Below the pieces are notes generated by a model that was not told the DNA's origin, did not search any database, and worked only from the letters and a program-made list of their open reading frames with translations. From Synergistaceae bacterium (GTDB taxonomy: Bacteria > Synergistota > Synergistia > Synergistales > Synergistaceae): a stretch of 9,275 bases of DNA. Shown one piece after another: positions 1-7,158 of this stretch. Position numbers and translations under genes: made by a program. Within the stretch, counting starts at the first letter, position 1. Every line of letters starts with the position of its first letter. Location of the stretch: positions 1-9,275 of the forward strand of contig JAUNSQ010000054.1 of the NCBI GenBank assembly GCA_030539135.1, in the 5' to 3' direction.

Positions 1-307
1 GCGACATCTTCGCGAACTCTCGGACGGTAAACGGCAGGGAGTCCGAACCGGTCTGATGAACCCAAGCAATACGCCGCGCGATCGATTTGTTCTTCATCGA
101 CAAAAGCGGCCGCCCTTCAAGCGACACCGCGCCGCTGAAATTTTTATGCAGGCCGCCAATACATTTCAGCAGAGTGCTCTTCCCTGCGCCGTTCGGCCCA
201 ATGATACAGAGGCACTCCCCTCGATCGGCTCCGAAAGATATCTCATCGAGTATCTTATGTCCTGATATGGAAAAGGTGAGGTCCCTTACCTCGAGGAAGT
301 CAGGCAT
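1..307 (-). CDS. ABC transporter ATP-binding protein, BtuD/FecE type (3' end cut by window)
   Basis: This is the first 102 residues of a cytoplasmic ABC ATPase that would power uptake of cobalamin or an iron-siderophore-like ligand. It begins MPDFLEVRDLTFSISGHKIL. The Walker A motif GPNGAGKST lies at about residues 37-45 and a Q-loop (VHQ) at about 83-85. The signature, Walker B and H-loop would lie beyond the left edge. The ATG follows the btuF stop codon after a single base (TAG-G-ATG), so the two genes should be translationally coupled. That position, plus the cobalamin riboswitch upstream, supports a B12 role. The family alone does not separate BtuD from haem or siderophore ATPases. The permease gene expected in such operons does not lie between the binding protein and this ATPase, so it may follow outside the window. 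Confidence 0.88.
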   Translation of the reverse strand, partial: MPDFLEVRDLTFSISGHKILDEISFGADRGECLCIIGPNGAGKSTLLKCIGGLHKNFSGAVSLEGRPLLSMKNKSIARRIAWVHQTGSDSLPFTVREFAKMS

Positions 308-308
308 C

Positions 309-1202
309 CTACCATTTGACCTCTGGGTGCAGCGCCCTCGCAAAGGAAACAAGTATCTGTTTCAGGCGCGGCCCGGGGCGGAGAAACGCCGTCCCCTGTA
401 ATATATACACCTGACCGGTCTGCGTCGCCTTGACCTTGACGCCGCGCAGCCATTGGCCCTTTAGGTATCTATCGTTAAATATTTTATCTATATCTATTTT
501 CTCCATGGCATGGTAGAACTGCCGCTCGCCGACCATGTCGATTATCACGTCGGGGGCTAGGACCGTCAGTCCTTCGGCAGTCACCTTCGGGTATTGTGCC
601 CTAGTCGTTCCCATGACGTTGTCGCCGCCCGCGATACCAAGCAGCTCGTCATAAAAAGTGCCCTTCCCCGCAGCGTAGAAGACACTAACTCGTTCATCGG
701 ACAGCTCGCGCGATACGCACAGCAGGGCCTTCTTCTTTGGCAGTTTCCCGGCCTTGGCCTTGACAGAGGCAATGTCTGACTTCATCTGTGAGACAATCTT
801 AGCGGCGCGCTTGACCTCTCCGCATGCGGCCCCAACGTCCTCTATAGATTTATATATCTCCTTTATATTCCCCTGCATGATAAACACATGGGGGATATGG
901 AGCCTTTCGAGGTCGTTCTTAAACCGCAGATGCAGGTCAGAGAGGACGAGAAGGTCGACCTTCTTCTCCAGCAAACTCTCAAGGCTGATATCGACATATC
1001 CGCCAATCTTCGGCTTCTTGGCGGCCTCCGGCGGGTAATCACAGAAGGTCGTCACTCCGATAATATTGTTCCCCTGCCCAAGCGCGTATAGTATCTCCGT
1101 TCCAACAGGCGTCAGGGAGATGATACGTTTAGGCGAAGCATAGGCGGCCGAAGACGCTGACGCAATGATAAGAACAGAAAGCAAAATGATAAATTTTTTC
1201 AA
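309..1202 (-). CDS. btuF: Periplasmic cobalamin-binding protein, BtuF-like (ABC substrate-binding protein)
   Basis: This 297-residue periplasmic binding protein belongs to the helical-backbone metal/B12 family (Peripla_BP_2). It would deliver cobalamin to an ABC importer. I chose a TTG start at 1202 because GGAG lies 8 bases upstream and because it gives a clean signal peptide: KK, then a hydrophobic stretch (residues 4-16), then a likely cut after AYA at residue 22. There is no lipobox cysteine, so the mature protein should be soluble. After the cut comes RIISLTPVGTEILYALG, the usual N-lobe opening of BtuF-type proteins. AGGDNV at about 191-196 and RPGPRL at about 275-280 are also typical. 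A longer frame to an ATG at 1298 is open, but it would run through the riboswitch and terminator. The B12 specificity rests mainly on the riboswitch; the fold itself also serves haem and siderophores. Confidence 0.87.
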   Translation of the reverse strand: MKKFIILLSVLIIASASSAAYASPKRIISLTPVGTEILYALGQGNNIIGVTTFCDYPPEAAKKPKIGGYVDISLESLLEKKVDLLVLSDLHLRFKNDLERLHIPHVFIMQGNIKEIYKSIEDVGAACGEVKRAAKIVSQMKSDIASVKAKAGKLPKKKALLCVSRELSDERVSVFYAAGKGTFYDELLGIAGGDNVMGTTRAQYPKVTAEGLTVLAPDVIIDMVGERQFYHAMEKIDIDKIFNDRYLKGQWLRGVKVKATQTGQVYILQGTAFLRPGPRLKQILVSFARALHPEVKW

Positions 1203-1210
1203 TACGCCAA

Positions 1211-1214
1211 CTCC
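1211..1214 (-). promoter_or_regulatory. Ribosome binding site fixing the btuF TTG start
   Basis: GGAG stands 8 bases before the TTG at 1202. It is the only good Shine-Dalgarno match near the beginning of the signal peptide. It decides the start against the ATG at 1298, which lies inside the riboswitch. Confidence 0.6.
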
Positions 1215-1231
1215 AATCAAAAAGCGCGCAT

Positions 1232-1261
1232 AAAAAAAGAGGGCCTGCAAGGCTCCCTCTT
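1232..1261 (-). terminator. Intrinsic terminator, riboswitch expression platform
   Basis: On the minus strand AAGAGGG (1261-1255) pairs perfectly with CCCTCTT (1243-1237). An inner CC/GG extends the stem past a two-base bulge, the loop is TTGCA, and a run of T follows (1238-1232). It lies between the cobalamin aptamer and the btuF start, so it should end transcription before btuF when it forms. Since I see no other terminator after the upstream GT9 gene, it may also be the end signal of the LPS operon. Confidence 0.85.
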
Positions 1262-1264
1262 CGA

Positions 1265-1390
1265 TCGAGGATGAACAACGCCCGCGCATAACATCCATTC
1301 ACTTTCCTCCGGTCGCCTGACTTCCCTCTCGGGTCCACAGTGGCGGGGCCGCTCCGGATTTTCACCGGATTCCCCATTGGAAAACGCAAA
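1265..1390 (-). ncRNA. Cobalamin (B12) riboswitch aptamer
   Basis: The minus strand carries the conserved core in order: AATGGGGAATCCGGTG, AAAATCCGGAGCGG, CCCCGCCACTGT (the B12 box region) and AGTCAGGCGACC. A closing helix can form between CGTTTTCC (1386-1379) and GGAAAGTG (1307-1300), with two G-U pairs. The peripheral P7-like arm is a minimal CCC-GAGA-GGG hairpin, so this is a short form. A P13 stem, GGATG (1296-1292) with CATCC (1273-1269), presents a loop with GCGGG (1285-1281). That loop is complementary to CCCGC (1347-1343) in L5, which is the kissing loop expected of this RNA. It sits directly upstream of a terminator and btuF, so bound cobalamin should repress the uptake genes. The 5' P2 strand differs from the usual GGT-type sequence. 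Confidence 0.93.
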
Positions 1391-1428
1391 TATTCTATTT
1401 TCACGTTACTGGGTCATTCTATCACAAA

Positions 1429-2439
1429 TCAGAGATTACAGCATTCCTTAGTGAATTTATGGAAACCTTCCAGCGCCATCTCCGGCGTGAGCGTGGACAT
1501 GCAGGGCTTCGGGCAGTGATAGTTCCAGCAGCCGACGTCCGGACATGTGCAGAGGACTTCGCGGAACCACGGCATTGTGAAGCCAATCTTCCGGCTCGGA
1601 GTACAGCCAAAAAGCCCAAACGTAGGAGTCCCTGCAAGTCCAGAGAGGTGGAGCGGCCCAGTGTCCGGCCCAACAGAAGCTGTGCAGTTTTTAATGACAG
1701 CGCACATCTGGTCATAATTTATCTTATCCGTAAGGTCTATGATGTTGTTTCGACCATTTAGCACTTCCATTATCCGTATGTTGTTCTCTTTCTCAACAAC
1801 CCCGTGACCGTTAAGCACAACTCCCCATTCTTCGTCGAGAAGCGCGGATATGAACTTGGGCCAATATTCGATTGGCCATAGTTTCTGCGGCTTGCTCGCG
1901 CCCGTGATACAAAACACTCTCTTTTTCGGCAATGGCACAAGCAACTCTTTGGCATACGCCATAGCTTCGCCAGACGCCTGTATCATCGGTACGTCGCGCA
2001 GGTCTTTGTCTATTTTCACCTCTTCAAACCATTTCCAGACGTTGCCGTCGTAGCATAACTTTTCTATCGTGCTGTTATAGCCGTAACGGTGAGGTATGCC
2101 CGAGAACAGGGATATCATCGCCGCGGAGCCAGCGTTGTGCACTGATACGAGATAATCGAAATTACGGCGACGCACGTCTGCGACGCATTTAAAGAAGTCT
2201 AAATGCTTGCGCTTGCTGTCCCAATACATGAAATCGTCGAAGCAATCCTGCGGTTCGAGTATGTTTTTGAATTCCGGCCGGGCAAGCATCGTGAGCTTAG
2301 CGTCCGGGAAACGCCGCTTGAACAGCCGTGCGCGCGCTATCGCCTGAAGTATGTCTCCAAACGCGCCGGCGCGTATCCAGAGGACTTTTGACGGGGTTGG
2401 CTCGGCGTTAAGCATCTTTGAACATTTCCGCCTCGACAT
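1429..2439 (-). CDS. GT9 glycosyltransferase, ADP-heptose:LPS heptosyltransferase-like (first of three paralogues)
   Basis: This 336-residue cytoplasmic enzyme belongs to the GT9 (WaaC/WaaF) family, which moves heptose from ADP-heptose to the growing LPS core. The N-lobe opens with KVLWIRAGAFGDILQ; Asp29 aligns with the family's catalytic Asp. The donor-binding half has ASKPQKLWPIEYW at about 181-193 and SVGPDTGPLHL at 255-265. The two paralogues in this window have N where this one has Pro258. A cysteine cluster (Cys297, 299, 304, 309, 313) comes just before LTPE near the C terminus. The gene overlaps gmhA by 32 bases from the ATG at 2439. An in-frame ATG at 2415 (8-base overlap, 328 residues) is as likely, because GAGGCGGA lies upstream. 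Membership in GT9 is firm; which sugar it adds, and where, cannot be read from the sequence. Confidence 0.9.
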   Translation of the reverse strand: MSRRKCSKMLNAEPTPSKVLWIRAGAFGDILQAIARARLFKRRFPDAKLTMLARPEFKNILEPQDCFDDFMYWDSKRKHLDFFKCVADVRRRNFDYLVSVHNAGSAAMISLFSGIPHRYGYNSTIEKLCYDGNVWKWFEEVKIDKDLRDVPMIQASGEAMAYAKELLVPLPKKRVFCITGASKPQKLWPIEYWPKFISALLDEEWGVVLNGHGVVEKENNIRIMEVLNGRNNIIDLTDKINYDQMCAVIKNCTASVGPDTGPLHLSGLAGTPTFGLFGCTPSRKIGFTMPWFREVLCTCPDVGCWNYHCPKPCMSTLTPEMALEGFHKFTKECCNL

Positions 2440-3013
2440 ATCCGCAGATTATGTGAATGAGCAGCGCGTGTATCTCCTGTATCCTTGGCGTGGAGGAAGA
2501 CGGGACTTTCAACGCAATGTCGGCCATCTCAGGCAATACTCCACCGCAGCCGAGGAGAGCCACTAGCTTGAGCCTTTTTTTGCGTCCCGTTTCAAACGCC
2601 TTGACTACGTTCTTCGAATTGCCGCTGGTCGATATGCCTATGAGGACGTCGCCTGTGCGGCCAATGGCCCCTACCTGCTGCGAGAAGATATTATCGTATG
2701 AGCTGTCATTGCCGACGCTGGTCAGCACGGATGTGTCCGTATTGAGCGCGATTGCCGCCAGTCCGGGACGATTCTTTATGAGGAACGTGCCGACCATCTC
2801 CCCGGCGAAGTGCTGCGCATCCGCGGCGCTGCCGCCGTTGCCGCATATCATGATTTTATTTCCGGCTCTGAGCGCCGATATTATCATTTCGCAGATTTCG
2901 CGCGTCTTTTCCTGAAGCTCGATATCTTTCGCAACTCTTACAAATAACTCCGCTGACTCAAGCACTGTCTCACGGATATTTTTAGCGTCAAACCCCGGAT
3001 CACTTATCCCCAT
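2408..3013 (-). CDS. gmhA: Sedoheptulose 7-phosphate isomerase GmhA
   Basis: GmhA converts D-sedoheptulose 7-phosphate to D-glycero-D-manno-heptose 7-phosphate, the first step of ADP-heptose synthesis in the cytoplasm. The protein has 201 residues, near the family's usual size, and is a single SIS domain. CGNGGSAADAQHFAGE lies at 58-72 and STSGNS at 129-133, which form the phosphate-binding loops. His68, Glu72, Gln179 and His187 keep the spacing of the zinc/catalytic ligands known from E. coli GmhA (H61, E65, Q172, H180). The ATG overlaps the end of hldE by 14 bases and is preceded by AAAGGA at 9 bases, so it has its own ribosome site inside hldE. Its 3' end overlaps the next GT9 gene. The context, between hldE and a heptosyltransferase, agrees with the call. 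Confidence 0.96.
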   Translation of the reverse strand: MGISDPGFDAKNIRETVLESAELFVRVAKDIELQEKTREICEMIISALRAGNKIMICGNGGSAADAQHFAGEMVGTFLIKNRPGLAAIALNTDTSVLTSVGNDSSYDNIFSQQVGAIGRTGDVLIGISTSGNSKNVVKAFETGRKKRLKLVALLGCGGVLPEMADIALKVPSSSTPRIQEIHALLIHIICGYVEAEMFKDA

Positions 3014-4481
3014 CAGACTTCATCCTTTCGATTAGCCCTGTCGTTGAGAAACCCTCCAGCAGCGGGAGTATCACTACTTCTTTCGCGTACTGCCCTCCCG
3101 CGACCTGCTCCGGCTTATAATCCCCGCCCTTCGCTACCACGTCGGGTCGAAGCCGCGACAAAAGTTCCTCCGGAGTATCCTCGTCAAATATTACGACCAT
3201 ATCTACGTCAGACATCGCGGAAAGCACCCTCGCTCTCGCGTCCTGACCGTTCACGGGGCGGGCTGGGCCTTTCAGCGCGCGCACGGACTCATCGGAGTTC
3301 AAGCCAACGACCAAACGGTCGCCAAGCTTTTTCGCCCTCGCTAGGCTGTCCGCGTGGCCGACGTGGAAGATGTCGAAGCATCCGTTCGTAAAGACGACCT
3401 TCTCGCCGTTCTTTTGCCATTTTCCTATCTGCTTTCCAGCCGCGCCCGCGGAACATACTTTGCCGCTTGGTTCAGAGGCTCCGAGAAATTTCAACAGGTC
3501 TTCGCTCTCTATCGGTGAAGTCCCAACTTTTCCTACAACGATTTGTCCCGATATATTCGCCAGCTTAACCGCATCCGCCAATGACAGCCCAGCCGCCACC
3601 GACGCGGCAGCAACGGATATCACCGTGTCGCCCGCCCCCGAGACGTCAAAGACTTCCACTGACATGGCCGGGACATGGAGGATATCATCTTCCTCTATGA
3701 GCGTCGCGCCCTTCTCCGAGCGCGTCACTAGCAGATTAGCAAAATCATATTTGCGTCTTACAGACCTTCCCGCCTCGGCAACAGCATCGTCGTCATTGAC
3801 AAGCTGCCCGTCGGCGACCAAGGACAACTCCGACAGATTCGGAGTTACAACAAAAGCTCCGTCGTAGCGCTCCCAGTCTGTCCCCTTCGGGTCTACAAAG
3901 ACAGGGACTTTATGCTTTGCGCATGTCTTGATTATTGTCTGAGACAACGTCTCGCGGAACATCCCCTTGCCATAGTCTGAAACAATGACCGCTTTAACGC
4001 CGTCGTTCAGCGCTGATTCTATCTCCGAAATATACGCTGGCTCCTCTTCATCGAGCGGAGGGATGATATCTTCGCGGTCGAGCCGCATCATCTGCTGGCG
4101 ACCGTTGCCGACCAGCCGCGTCTTCAGCGACGTGCATCCTCTGTAGACAAGCCCTGTCGAGTCCGCGCCCGAGGCTTTCAGCATCTCCGCGACCCTCCGG
4201 CCCTCGGGGTCGTCCCCGACCCTGCCGAGGAATTTTGTTGTGACGCCGAGCCTACGCAGGTTCATAACAACGTTGCCCGCGCCGCCGAGGATATATTTTT
4301 CATCTTTCACAAGGAACACAGGAACGGGAGCCTCCGGCGAGATACGTTTGACGACGCCCGATATATAGCGGTCGAGCATTATGTCGCCGACCACTAAGAC
4401 TTTTACGTCGCTAAAGCCACCGGAACAAAGTTCGTATATCTTATCTAAAGCATCGGGTGAAAAATGGGTTTGATTTCTCAT
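3000..4481 (-). CDS. hldE: Bifunctional heptose 7-phosphate kinase / heptose 1-phosphate adenylyltransferase HldE
   Basis: This 493-residue fusion does two non-consecutive steps. Its N-terminal PfkB/ribokinase domain (about 25-335) phosphorylates D-glycero-beta-D-manno-heptose 7-phosphate at C1. Its C-terminal nucleotidyltransferase domain (about 360-490) makes ADP-D-glycero-beta-D-manno-heptose after GmhB has acted. Kinase marks are LGGAGNVVMNL at about 65-75 and DVSGAGDT at 279-286, with Asp285 the likely catalytic base. Transferase marks are FTNGCFDIFHVGH at 364-376 (the HxGH site), KGGDY at 451-455 and GFSTTGLI near the end. The fused layout matches E. coli HldE, whereas many bacteria have separate HldA and HldC. 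The gene lies 4 bases after gmhB and overlaps gmhA. GGGG about 9 bases before the ATG is the likely ribosome site. Codon use is more GC-rich than in the flanking GT9 genes. Confidence 0.96.
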   Translation of the reverse strand: MRNQTHFSPDALDKIYELCSGGFSDVKVLVVGDIMLDRYISGVVKRISPEAPVPVFLVKDEKYILGGAGNVVMNLRRLGVTTKFLGRVGDDPEGRRVAEMLKASGADSTGLVYRGCTSLKTRLVGNGRQQMMRLDREDIIPPLDEEEPAYISEIESALNDGVKAVIVSDYGKGMFRETLSQTIIKTCAKHKVPVFVDPKGTDWERYDGAFVVTPNLSELSLVADGQLVNDDDAVAEAGRSVRRKYDFANLLVTRSEKGATLIEEDDILHVPAMSVEVFDVSGAGDTVISVAAASVAAGLSLADAVKLANISGQIVVGKVGTSPIESEDLLKFLGASEPSGKVCSAGAAGKQIGKWQKNGEKVVFTNGCFDIFHVGHADSLARAKKLGDRLVVGLNSDESVRALKGPARPVNGQDARARVLSAMSDVDMVVIFDEDTPEELLSRLRPDVVAKGGDYKPEQVAGGQYAKEVVILPLLEGFSTTGLIERMKSDGDK

Positions 4482-4485
4482 AAAT

Positions 4486-5085
4486 TTAACCCCGTCTCCA
4501 TGAAATTATCTGTTTCGCCGCGTCGCAAACATCCTCCGCAATGATTTCCGGCTTTCGTAAACCTTTCGGGTAATCACGCAGCACGTCTTGTCCGTAGCCC
4601 GTCGTCACGAGAACGGAAGGGATTCCCGCATTGACAGCCGTCTTTATATCAGAAATATTATCACCTATAAGCCAGCTTCGCGACAGGTCAATATCAAAAT
4701 CCGCCGCCGCTCTTGTTATCATTCCGATCTTCGGTTTGCGGCAGTTACATTTGACACTATCGCCGTAATCGGGATGGTGCGGGCAATAATAGAATGCGTC
4801 AAGCTGTGCGCCCTGCGCGGCAAACAACTCCGTTATCCTATCGTTAGCCTCTTTCACAAAATCCTCCGTGAAATATCCACGGGCAACGCCGCTTTGATTT
4901 GTGACGACTATCAAAAGATATCCGGCGTCATGCAAAAACCGCAACCCCTCCGCGGCTCTTGGCAGCAGCGATATCTCATCAAGGTTGCACAGATAATCCC
5001 GCAGCTCTATTATCGTTCCGTCACGGTCGAGAAAAACCGCCGGGCGTGATATCTTTCCAGTTGATCTATTTTCTTCGTTCGCCAT
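4486..5085 (-). CDS. gmhB: D-glycero-beta-D-manno-heptose 1,7-bisphosphate 7-phosphatase GmhB
   Basis: GmhB removes the 7-phosphate from heptose 1,7-bisphosphate, between the two HldE reactions. The 199-residue protein is a HAD phosphatase of the histidinol-phosphatase-like subgroup. FLDRDGT at 18-24 supplies the nucleophile Asp20 and acid/base Asp22. TNQSGVARG at 62-70 is motif II, RKPK at 116-119 carries motif III, and GDNISD at 141-146 is motif IV. Cys101, His103, Cys113 and Cys115 form the structural zinc site seen in E. coli GmhB. The ATG directly abuts the stop of the upstream GT9 gene (TAG-ATG), with AAGGA in front. Being next to the fused hldE points to the beta-anomer (LPS) pathway, not the alpha (GDP-heptose) one; that is inference from context. 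Confidence 0.95.
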   Translation of the reverse strand: MANEENRSTGKISRPAVFLDRDGTIIELRDYLCNLDEISLLPRAAEGLRFLHDAGYLLIVVTNQSGVARGYFTEDFVKEANDRITELFAAQGAQLDAFYYCPHHPDYGDSVKCNCRKPKIGMITRAAADFDIDLSRSWLIGDNISDIKTAVNAGIPSVLVTTGYGQDVLRDYPKGLRKPEIIAEDVCDAAKQIISWRRG

Positions 5086-6120
5086 CTACATATTTTTCCT
5101 TATCATATTCATATTCGACAACATAGCAAGCTGGTCAAACACGACTCTAACTCTTTCAGGGGTCACGGAATCCAAACATTTATGCTTGAATTTTCTCTCG
5201 CACTCGATTGAATGGTCACACCCTGCATGGCGACACAGGGTATAGACACACCGGAACCAGGGCATTAGGAATCCAACATCCTCCGGCCTGGTCCCTCCAA
5301 ATATACCAAGTGTTGGCACGCCTTCAAGAGCCGCCAGATGGAGTGGCCCTGTGTCGTTTCCAACAGATATGGTGCATTGGCTTGCTATTCCAGCCATGTT
5401 ATAAAAATCAAGTTTACCGACCAAATTCATTAAATTCGAGCTATCTACGTGAGACACTATAATATCAGCAATTTCTTCTTCATAATTGCCATGGCCGTTA
5501 AGGACTATGCCCCATCCCTCGTCGGCTAGTTCCGTCAGAAATTCACACCAATAATCGGTGGGCCACATTTTACTTTTCCAACTGCCCCCTATAACGGCAA
5601 AAACTTTTTTTGCGGGGAGTCCTGATAATGTTTCCTTCGCGAAATCAATGCTGTCACCCGGTGGAAATATAGTAGGGGCCCTTCTCTCCCTTGCGGCGAT
5701 GTCCAAGAAATCAAACCATTTCCATAAGTCGGCATCGTAAAAAATTTTATAGCCCGTGCCGATGTTACGCGGAATTCCGCACAACACTCCCATCGTGTCG
5801 CTTTTGCTTTTACCCTGCATACTTATGAGCCAATCAAAAGGCCCATTTTCTTTGACCGTCTTAACTGCTGCAAGATAATTTTTGAGCCCGTTTTTACTCC
5901 CTGTTATCACCTTATCAATAAATGGCTGACGTTCCATCAGCGGAGCGTACAGAGGCGCAGTAAGCATCGTGAGCTGTATGTTGGGAAAGCGATCTTTTAG
6001 AGCTTTGATTGACGAGACATCTTGAAGAACATCTCCAAGTCCCCCAACAACGCCAGCAAAACGAACAAACAAAACTTTATCCCCTGGTCGTAATTTATCA
6101 ATCTCCTCAATATGCTTCAA
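5086..6120 (-). CDS. GT9 glycosyltransferase, heptosyltransferase-like (second paralogue), TTG start
   Basis: This 344-residue enzyme is of the WaaC/WaaF type. The start is a TTG with GGGAG 9 bases upstream; an in-frame stop closes the frame just before it. The N-lobe reads KVLFVRFAGVVGGLGDVLQD. Compared with the paralogue at 7159 (VRFGALGDVLEA) it has about four extra residues before the conserved Gly-Asp (Asp30). WKSKMWPTDYW at about 181-191 and GNDTGPLHL at 254-262 are the donor-side motifs. A cysteine cluster (Cys291, 296, 301, 307, 315) precedes SVTPERV. It lies 67 bases after hldD, the widest gap in the heptose cluster, and abuts gmhB. Base composition is clearly more AT-rich than in hldE or hldD. 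The acceptor it works on is unknown. Confidence 0.9.
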   Translation of the reverse strand: MKHIEEIDKLRPGDKVLFVRFAGVVGGLGDVLQDVSSIKALKDRFPNIQLTMLTAPLYAPLMERQPFIDKVITGSKNGLKNYLAAVKTVKENGPFDWLISMQGKSKSDTMGVLCGIPRNIGTGYKIFYDADLWKWFDFLDIAARERRAPTIFPPGDSIDFAKETLSGLPAKKVFAVIGGSWKSKMWPTDYWCEFLTELADEGWGIVLNGHGNYEEEIADIIVSHVDSSNLMNLVGKLDFYNMAGIASQCTISVGNDTGPLHLAALEGVPTLGIFGGTRPEDVGFLMPWFRCVYTLCRHAGCDHSIECERKFKHKCLDSVTPERVRVVFDQLAMLSNMNMIRKNM

Positions 6121-6129
6121 TCCACTGCG

Positions 6130-6134
6130 CTCCC
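6130..6134 (-). promoter_or_regulatory. Ribosome binding site for the TTG start at 6120
   Basis: GGGAG stands 9 bases before TTG. No ATG or GTG lies in the same frame between the upstream stop and this TTG, so the site decides the start. Confidence 0.6.
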
Positions 6135-6187
6135 ATCATCACGAAACTTAACAATTTACGTTAATATTTTTATAATAGGTTATTCAC

Positions 6188-7153
6188 CTAATCTTTTTCT
6201 AATTCAGTCACATACTCCGAGACGCCGTCCTCAAGGCTCGTGAACTTAGCCTTGTATCCTGCCTTGCGCAATGCTGTGAGGTCCGCCTGCGTATAGTTCT
6301 GGTACTGCCCTCGAAGTTCATCCGGGAAAGGTATATATTCTATCTCCCCGCCCTTGCCGTTCGCCGCGATAACTGCTTCGGCAAGCTCGCGGAACGAACG
6401 CGCCACGCCAGTGCCCACGTTGAACACGCCCTGCGTCGTCTTTCTCTTCTTGCTTAAACCTTCCAGCGCGAAATGGAGGACGACGTCCACGACGTCTTTT
6501 ACGAAGACAAAATCGCGGCGCTGGTCGCCGTCCGCAACGCCGTCAACTCCGCGGAAGAGCTTTATCTTCCCCGTCGCCGCCAGCTGATTAAATCCATGAA
6601 ACGCCATCGACGCCATCTTGCACTTGTGAGCCTCATTAGGGCCATAGACGTTGAAGTAGCGCAGGCCGACGAACGTGGTTTCCACATCGTCAAACCAATT
6701 CCGCGCCCACTGGTCGAAGAGGTATTTTGAATACGCGTAGATATTTATCGGGGCCTCGTTCGCGAAATCTTCCTTGAAGCCATTCTTGCCGTTTCCGTAA
6801 ACGGACGCGGACGAAGCGTAGACAAAGGGCGTGCTGTTCGCTATGCACCACTGAGCGAGACAGCGCGTATAGTTATAATTATTCTCCATCATATAACGCC
6901 CGTCGCGCTCCGTCGTGTCCGAGCACGCACCCTGATGGATTATCCCGTCAAGTTCGAGATCCTCGTCAGTAGCAAGGAAATCTAACAAATCCTGCTTGTC
7001 CATATACTGCGAGAAACGCAGCCCGACAAGGTTGCGGAACTTTTCGCTGTTCTTGAGGTTGTCGACGACGAGGATATCGTCTATCCCAATGTCGTTAAGC
7101 CCCTTGACTATATTGCTTCCTATAAACCCGGCTCCTCCGGTTACGATGTACAT
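6188..7153 (-). CDS. hldD: ADP-L-glycero-D-manno-heptose 6-epimerase HldD
   Basis: HldD inverts C6'' of ADP-D-glycero-D-manno-heptose to give the L,D form, the donor for inner-core heptosyltransferases. The 321-residue protein is an extended short-chain dehydrogenase. TGGAGFIGSN at 5-14 is the nucleotide-binding loop, VDN at 30-32 the following acidic turn, and Tyr139-x3-Lys143 (IYAYSK) the catalytic pair. LRYFNVYGPNEAHKCKMASMAFH at about 165-186 and RRDFVFVKDV at about 212-221 match the HldD subgroup; Lys178 or Lys180 would correspond to the second catalytic lysine known in E. coli. AGGAGT lies 10 bases before the ATG, inside the end of the preceding GT9 gene; stop and start are 5 bases apart. 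The rest of the pathway lies downstream in the same direction. Confidence 0.96.
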   Translation of the reverse strand: MYIVTGGAGFIGSNIVKGLNDIGIDDILVVDNLKNSEKFRNLVGLRFSQYMDKQDLLDFLATDEDLELDGIIHQGACSDTTERDGRYMMENNYNYTRCLAQWCIANSTPFVYASSASVYGNGKNGFKEDFANEAPINIYAYSKYLFDQWARNWFDDVETTFVGLRYFNVYGPNEAHKCKMASMAFHGFNQLAATGKIKLFRGVDGVADGDQRRDFVFVKDVVDVVLHFALEGLSKKRKTTQGVFNVGTGVARSFRELAEAVIAANGKGGEIEYIPFPDELRGQYQNYTQADLTALRKAGYKAKFTSLEDGVSEYVTELEKD

Positions 7154-7158
7154 ATATA

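Noticed and set aside
1203..1298. N-terminal extension of btuF to an ATG at 1298
   Set aside because: It would translate the riboswitch 3' part and the terminator hairpin. The signal peptide begins properly at the TTG at 1202, which has a good ribosome site.
2457..2915. 152-residue plus-strand frame antisense to gmhA
   Set aside because: It is fully inside gmhA, which has intact catalytic motifs. The antisense product shows no family features.
3370..3867. 165-residue plus-strand frame antisense to hldE
   Set aside because: It is an open frame created by the GC-rich codons of hldE on the other strand, with Ser/Thr/Ala/Pro-rich content and no recognisable domain.
6148..6164. TTAAC/GTTAA inverted repeat in the hldD-GT9 gap
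   Set aside because: The stem is only 5 A/T-rich pairs and no run of T follows on the minus strand, so I do not call it a terminator.
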